Shown: positions 58,329-64,000 of the stretch, piece by piece
Layout: every line of letters begins with the position of its first letter
Numbering within the stretch: the stretch's first letter is position 1
Assembly (NCBI RefSeq): GCF_030272615.1
Contig: NC_081408.1
Coordinates: forward strand, 611,325,673 to 611,389,672
Direction of reading: 5' to 3'
Length of the DNA stretch: 64,000 nucleotides
From: Cryptomeria japonica
Taxonomy: Eukaryota; Streptophyta; Pinopsida; Cupressales; Cupressaceae
Notes under the pieces: generated by a model
Told to the model about the DNA's origin: nothing
The model's input: the letters and a program-made list of their open reading frames with translations, nothing else
Databases searched by the model: none
Position numbers and translations under genes: made by a program

Positions 58329-59156
58329 ATGGGTTCTCCTAAATTTCTACTTTTAACTTCTCACAATTATGCATCATGGAAGATAAAGGCATGGAGTAAA
58401 CTAATGGAAAAAGGACTCATTCATTATGTAAATGGAACTATAACAACACCACCTGATCCTAAGGATTATCCTAATGCTCAAATTGAATGGCTCACTAGGA
58501 ATGCTATGGCATTTGGAACTCTTTGAAAGTATGTATCAAATGACCTCATTTTTCACATTGATAAGTGTACTACAATTAAAGAGGCTTGGGATATTTATGA
58601 GAAATTATATGGTCAAGTTAATGAGATTAAGGGCTACAAGATTGATAGTGAACTCACAACATTGGATCCCAAGGATTTTGATACAATCCAAGATTATGTC
58701 ACACAAGCAAAGGAGCTAAGAGAAAAGCTAAAGGATTGTGGAATTGACAAAAATGATGCTCAATTGGTTTATAACTTGTCGGACAAGCTTCCTTCAGAGT
58801 ATCTAGCCTTTGTATCTAGCTTTCACACCCATAAGTTAGCTCAAGGTTCCTCTTACACTTCTCCCTCATTTGATTCATTCATAGAGATGTTGATGCTTGA
58901 GAAATCTAAGTTGACCAAGATGGGGATTCTCAAATCTTCAAAGTCACAAGCATTGATGGCTAATAAGGGAAATCAAAGCAATCAAGGGAAAGGAAAGAAT
59001 CAAAAGCAACCTAAGTCAAAACCACAACAAGATGGAGCACAATCATCCTCTCCACAACAAAGTTATTCTACATCCTCATCTAAGAGGAAATCATATAAGG
59101 ACAATATTTTTTGTGCATATTACAAGAAGTCGGGACATGATGAACATCATTGTTAG
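58329..59156 (+). pseudogene. gag: Copia gag
   Basis: The start is ATG at 58329 (MGSPKFLLLTSHNYASWKIK), in a good context after a C/T-rich leader. The body has the UBN2-type capsid pattern: WSKLMEKGL, IKEAWDIYEKLYG and YVTQAKELREKLKDCG. A Lys/Gln/Ser-rich linker leads to CAYYKKSGHDEHHC, a zinc knuckle whose second Cys is Tyr. Stops are TGA at 58524 and TAG at 59154. The frame is otherwise continuous. Confidence 0.85.
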
Positions 59157-59756
59157 AAGAAGGATATTGATGAGTTTAAGAATATTCTTGAGAAGAACAA
59201 AATCAACCTACCTTCTAGAATGTCTACATCGGCTTCTTCTTCCAAGGAAAAGGATAAAGGAAGGGATCACTCTTTTTGGGATAGATAAAGGAAAGGGACA
59301 AGCTCTTTGTGCTGCTACACATCATGATTTAGAAAGATGGCTTCTAGATTCAAGGGTTTCTCATCATATGGCATCTTCATAGTCTATGTTCTCTTTATTT
59401 AAGCCTTGCCACATGCCACAAATTTTGATGGGAAATCATACATACATGTATGCGATTGGGAAAGGATCTATTTCCCTTGGGGAAAACTCCTTTAATGATC
59501 TGTTGTGTGTACCCCACTCGACAAACAATCTTCTTTCGATCTATCAAATCACACATGGGGAAACTAGGAAAATTGTGGATTCACACCTAATTCAGTTATC
59601 ATTCAAGACTTGGAGATGAGAGCTATCATTGCGACTGGGGTGGTTGATCATGAATCTCAGTTGTAATCCATTTCACATTTTGGTCCTATTGATGAGGTTG
59701 ATTCTTCCTATGTTGATGATTTAGATTTTGAGGAGAACTTTGGGTACTTGAATGTG
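59157..59756 (+). pseudogene. Copia protease, truncated
   Basis: After a frameshift near 59270 the frame reads DKGKGQALCAATHHDLERW, then LLDSRVSHHMAS, where active enzymes have DSGASHHM; the Gly of the triad is Arg. It continues with FKPCHMPQILMGNHTYM and FNDLLCVPHSTNNLLSI, the conserved protease C-terminal part. Traces run to about 59750. No integrase or RT follows; the element is cut where GAGGCCCCACCCC begins. Confidence 0.82.
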
Positions 59757-62560
59757 AGGCCCCACCCCGACTCAGTCTGACATTTCAGTGGTTTTTATGT
59801 TGAGATTTTATGGATGCTTTATTTTTATACATTATGGATTTAGAACTTATATGGTTCCATGATTTCGATAACATTTCTATATGTTGATGCTTTATTTAAA
59901 TGCTTTATGATATAGAACACTACATGATTTTTGAATAGGATGAATTTGAGGTGATAAATTTTGTTATTGAATTTGCAGGACTTTACTATGATGATAGAAA
60001 TAGGATTTATGTTTTATATGTGGATCAAATTATGAGAATTAAGATAATTACTCATGAGAAATTACTTGGATATAAGATGTATTAAATTGTTCAAATGTGA
60101 ATTGTATGCAAGTTTTTGATGTGTATTATTATTCTTGTGTTTTATATTATATAAGGTTACTTGAAGTTACTAATGTGTAATTGAGATGCACAGGAAGTTA
60201 TCCATGTGACCATGGAAATATTACAGAGAACCAAACCTAGACATTTGTATGTTCGTAAAACCAAGGTTTGTCTATTTGGAGAGATAACACCCCATTTGTG
60301 TCGTATTTTATTCATAATAGTAGATGATGCATGTGTGTTAAGTGTTATTTAATTGATTTATGTAAATCCCACAAGAGACATGATTTCATGTATAATTTTG
60401 TAAAAGTATTTTCTTTGTGTCACTTGACACGTGTGGATTTATGTTTGAATTTTTAAATTTGTCTCTTGGTGGGAATTGTTTAACTATAGCTTTTTCAATT
60501 AATGTAATGTGATGTCATAAATGCCTTGGGTAAAGAATCTTTAGGATGGTCAACATAGGATTGACCCAAAAATAAACTTTAGAGGGGTTAAATGGACACC
60601 TAGGGGTAGTTTAATAAGGTTTCCTAAAACCCATATGGTATACCTAAGGGTTAGGGGTAATTTTAGGCAAGTTTCTTTTCCCATGTGACCTTTTAGACAC
60701 CCTAAAAAGTGACTTTCTAAGTTGTGCGAATTTTTGAAATTAGAAGACTTGAACTAAGTTGTAAACCTTCCTTTTTGAATGAGAGTTCCCTTTCCCATTT
60801 TACCTTACCTTCCTTTTTAGTTTTTAGAAATTTGTGAGAACTATCACAAAGGGCTTCTTAAGCAAGAATTAAAAAATTAGTGGGTAATCACCCACTCTCC
60901 ATTTTTAGAGACAAAATAATTTTGAAAAGAAAAAGATAGATTTTGGATTGAGAATTTTGGATAAGGGTAGAAAGAAAAGAACTGTGGAGTTGGGCTACTC
61001 ATCCTCAACAAAACTAGCATACCTTTGGGCAGTTTAAGGTTGGTTCTATTTTTCTTATAAGGTTTTCTTTTTGCATGTTGTTTTGAAAGAAATGTTTGTG
61101 TAAAAGGCTAGTTTTCTTGCATGTATTTCTTGGAAATTTATTTGGTGTTTTGTGCTTATGCAATGTATGTGTTTTGGGAGTAATCAAGACCTACTCTTGA
61201 GAGAGAGGAGGATCTTGTGGGTGGTAGAAGTGACAACCCTCGCGTGAGAGGCTCTCGTTACAAGAGTGATCACAAGGGATTTTATGTGACCCTTGCTGCA
61301 TGGCTTGTTTATGCATTGGGGGTCATAAGGAGGGAAATAAGGCATGAATGCCTTGGGGGCATAAGGAATATGGGGTTGTTATACTTGATGTATTTGGTTT
61401 TCCATGAGGTAGCTATATGTTTTTCCATACTTGCAGTCTCCTCAGGGTACTTGGTCCCCTACCACCCTTGAAAGCACATCACAATGAGTGGTGTAGTGTA
61501 GCCTGGGTTGGGATTGGGTTTGAGTTTGTGTATTTTCTATCTATTGTGTTTGCATGTGTGTTACCTGTCTAGGGCTTGGTTCTCTGAGCTTGGGTGTGGC
61601 TACTAGTTAGCCTAGGCTGGGAGGTGAGCTCTCCATGGTCATAGCTTTTAATTTAATTACAGGTTGTTAGAAGAAAATAGTAGGACAAGTAGATGTGGCT
61701 AGATTTAGTTGTTGCAGAAAAATGATGTAAATGTAATTTATGTTCTTTGAAAGTTCTCACTTGATTGAAAGAAGAGACCTATTTGTAAAGTGACTATAAA
61801 GTCTTGGGAATAAGTTTAAAGTTATGTAATAATTATTCATGCAATACTATAGAAAAGAAATAAGTAACTTTGGTTTAGTTTTCTAAATTTTTGAAAAAAT
61901 AACATTGTTGTGTTTTAGGATGTTTTGGTAAGAAAGAGATTTGTTTATTCCTTTTATGCATTAAACTCAATTATTAGGAAAGAAATGAATTTGATTTGCA
62001 TGCATGTAGGAGACTGAAAATAAAAGCATTTAGATCAATCTAGGAAAATGTAAAAGTCCTTTTATTTAATTCTGTGATTTTATTTTATCTGTGATTGTAT
62101 TATTTTTTTAAAATTTTAGGAAAATAAGAGCAAAGAATTTATAGCCATCTCTAAGGTTTCTAGATTAATAAATTATAGCTATATTTAGTTTTTGTTAAAT
62201 TTATTAAAATTTGTCATTTAAATAGTTGTTGTAGAATTTGCAAAGTCTGTCAACTTATTCATTACAGAAAATAAAAATCATAATCTATTATAGTTTTATT
62301 TAAATAAAATCTAGGTTTATTTAGTTGCTAGTAAATTTATTAAATCTAGTCATTTATATAGTTGAAATTTGGCTTTAATTATATATTGGCATTAATTATA
62401 TGCAGAAAATAACATCTATAGTAAGTAGTTTAATTACTTTACTTTTGCTGTAAATGAATCATAAATTTTTTTATAATCCATCTATCTAATTTTTGCATTT
62501 AAGAAACTTATAAATACTTGAAATAAAAATACTATGGTCTATTTATTATAATCTTTGTTA
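59757..62560. other. Non-coding stretch, possibly LTR sequence of another element
   Basis: TGTGAGGCCCCACCCCGAC at 59754 looks like an LTR start and cuts off the Copia fragment. A GC-richer segment at 61190-61640 is reminiscent of an LTR transcribed region. No partner LTR, ORF or tRNA-primed site was seen, so this is only a possibility. From 61650 it is AT-rich with nothing recognised. Confidence 0.35.
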
Positions 62561-62742
62561 TATAAGATATATTTATATATAAATATATAATTATATACAT
62601 GCAAATTTCATGTATATATATATATATAATTTATATAAATACCTCCGAAAGGAAATATATATATATATATATATATATCTATATACATATAGAAATGCAT
62701 ATATATATATACATATACATATATATATGTATATATATATAC

Positions 62743-62795
<53 letters not shown>

Positions 62796-62820
62796 CATAT
62801 ACATATATATATATGTATGT

Positions 62821-62851
<31 letters not shown>

Positions 62852-62945
62852 AATATATATATATATGTATGTATATATATATATATATAAATATATATAT
62901 ATAAATATATATAATTATATTTAAAAATATATATATATATAAAAA
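62560..62945. repeat. (TA)n / TATACATATA microsatellite
   Basis: Nearly 390 bases of TA dinucleotides are broken by ACATATACAT and GTATG words. Apparent ORFs on both strands are Tyr/Ile artefacts. Confidence 0.95.
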
Positions 62946-62974
62946 AAATTTAATCAAAAAAAAAAATTGATTGT

Positions 62975-63240
62975 GCATAGCAGCGGGTTTTAGAACCTCG
63001 TGGGGCCTCGGCCACATAGGGGGCGCAGCCCCTATGCTGGCCATGACTCACACAAAGGCCACCGCCTCTGTGTAGGCCGCGACCCTCACAGGGGGCCGTG
63101 ACTTCCTATGCGGGCCATGCCACTGTGCGGGATGCGACTCACATAGCGGCCAAGACCACTATGTGGGTCATGACCCCCATAGTGGGACGCCCCATTGGTG
63201 GAGTTTCATGCACCACCATGTCCAGTATCCCCCCCCTCCA
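62975..63240. repeat. GC-rich degenerate tandem repeat
   Basis: About twelve copies of an 18-22 base unit resemble CACTATGTGGGTCATGACC or CACATAGGGGGCGCAGCC. Base composition changes abruptly from the TA microsatellite. Several copies hold CpG. It reads as variants of ACATAG / CTATGT followed by GGGCC and CATGAC. Confidence 0.75.
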
Positions 63241-64000
63241 ACAAACAATGGCTCTGCCATCTGCCATGGCCGCTGCTGAGGCTTCAAACTCGGCCCTGCA
63301 CAAATTTTCTTCAACAAAAATAAATAAATATAAAACCCTAGCCCGAGTAGGGCTATGGTAATAATAATAGAAATGGTATAATTTTTAAATTTAGGGTATT
63401 TTATAATTGCAAAATCCCTAGTTATGGTTTGCATGGCTTAGTTTTTTTGTAAAGTTTGGGAAACTGTTAAAGTAATTAAATATATATATTTAGATATAAA
63501 CATATTTATAAACACATATATGAAAATATAAATAGATAGTTGTGGAAATTAAAGAATAAAGCATATCTTTAGATTTTTATATCTATTTAGTGTTGTATAT
63601 TTTTAAGAGTATATAAAATCAAGTGGGCAAACATTTATTTTTATTCAACCTAAAGGTATTTCTTTAAAAAAAAAAAGGGGTTGAGATTTAATTAACATAC
63701 TTGGATATAGGTTGTTGGAATTAAATCTTGTAGGACATTTTTTCGTCATGGGCTTAATTGTACCTTAGTTAATTTAGTTTGAGCACATTTTAAGTATGGA
63801 TTAAAATGAATTAATTTAAGCACATTTTAATTATGGATTAAAATGGATGCTAGGAGAATAATTTTAATTAGCCTTCTAAAATCAATTAATGGCTATCCAA
63901 AATTAATTTTGCCTGCACCAATTAATTATCTTAATTAGTTGAATTATTAAATTCGAGTAGACAATAAAACTATTCACTTGGAATTCTGCATTTAATTTTA
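63241..64000. other. AT-rich right end
   Basis: No gene is recognised. A 37-base tandem duplication with GCACATTTTAA and ATGGATTAAAATG lies at about 63779-63850. Confidence 0.5.

Noticed and set aside
59754-62560. Complete LTR of a further retrotransposon
   Set aside because: Only an LTR-like start was seen; no end, partner, polypurine tract or coding sequence supports it.
62599-63044. ORFs of Tyr-Ile repeats on both strands
   Set aside because: Artefact of the TA microsatellite.
1-64000. tRNA or rRNA genes
   Set aside because: No cloverleaf with A and B boxes and no rRNA core sequence was recognised on either strand.

Overview
This window looks like nuclear DNA of a seed plant with a large, repeat-filled genome. 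A gymnosperm is my best guess, inferred from the transposon types, their great length and their decay; no single-copy gene fixes the species. Almost everything here is transposable elements, most of them broken by nonsense codons of the C-to-T type (CAG to TAG, CGA to TGA) expected from decay of methylated cytosines. I see no tRNA, rRNA, CRISPR array or bacterial-type operon. The only piece resembling a host gene is the last exon of an ankyrin-repeat/PGG membrane protein at about 41.57-42.23 kb.

Layout. (1) 1-8609: 3' two-thirds of a Ty3/gypsy Tat/Ogre-type retrotransposon (element A): RT, RNase H, second RNase H, integrase, then an antisense plant-mobile-domain (PMD) gene, polypurine tract and 3' LTR. 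(2) 8610-11477 and 38768 to about 41060: two halves of one L1-type LINE on the minus strand. (3) 11478-38767: a 27.3-kb Tat/Ogre-type element (element B) inserted into the LINE endonuclease. It has both LTRs, a 5-bp target duplication, gag, protease, G-patch, RT, RNase H, integrase and its own antisense PMD gene. Between its protease and RT regions lies a 9-kb insert. That insert has long imperfect inverted repeats, pyrimidine/purine tracts and a 6.5-kb satellite built from a 20-bp dyad unit. (4) 41568-42231: PGG exon. (5) About 45.3-52.1 kb: a second repeat-rich structure. Its arrays share the core TCCTAAGGGGTCA with the satellite, lie in opposite orientation on the two sides, and enclose a predicted five-exon gene end. 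(6) 53089-57994: a Copia-type element with a long env-like/coiled-coil ORF and a 3' LTR. (7) 58329-59756: gag and protease of another Copia element. (8) 59757-64000: LTR-like and AT-rich sequence, a TA microsatellite and a GC-rich tandem repeat.

How the parts fit. Insertions are nested: satellite-bearing inverted-repeat element inside element B, inside the LINE. The LINE may lie in an intron of the PGG gene. Element A also appears to interrupt the LINE. The most notable point is that elements A and B both carry, antisense to pol, a PMD gene with a TATA box, a short ATG exon, a GTAAGT donor and an intron full of element-specific repeats.
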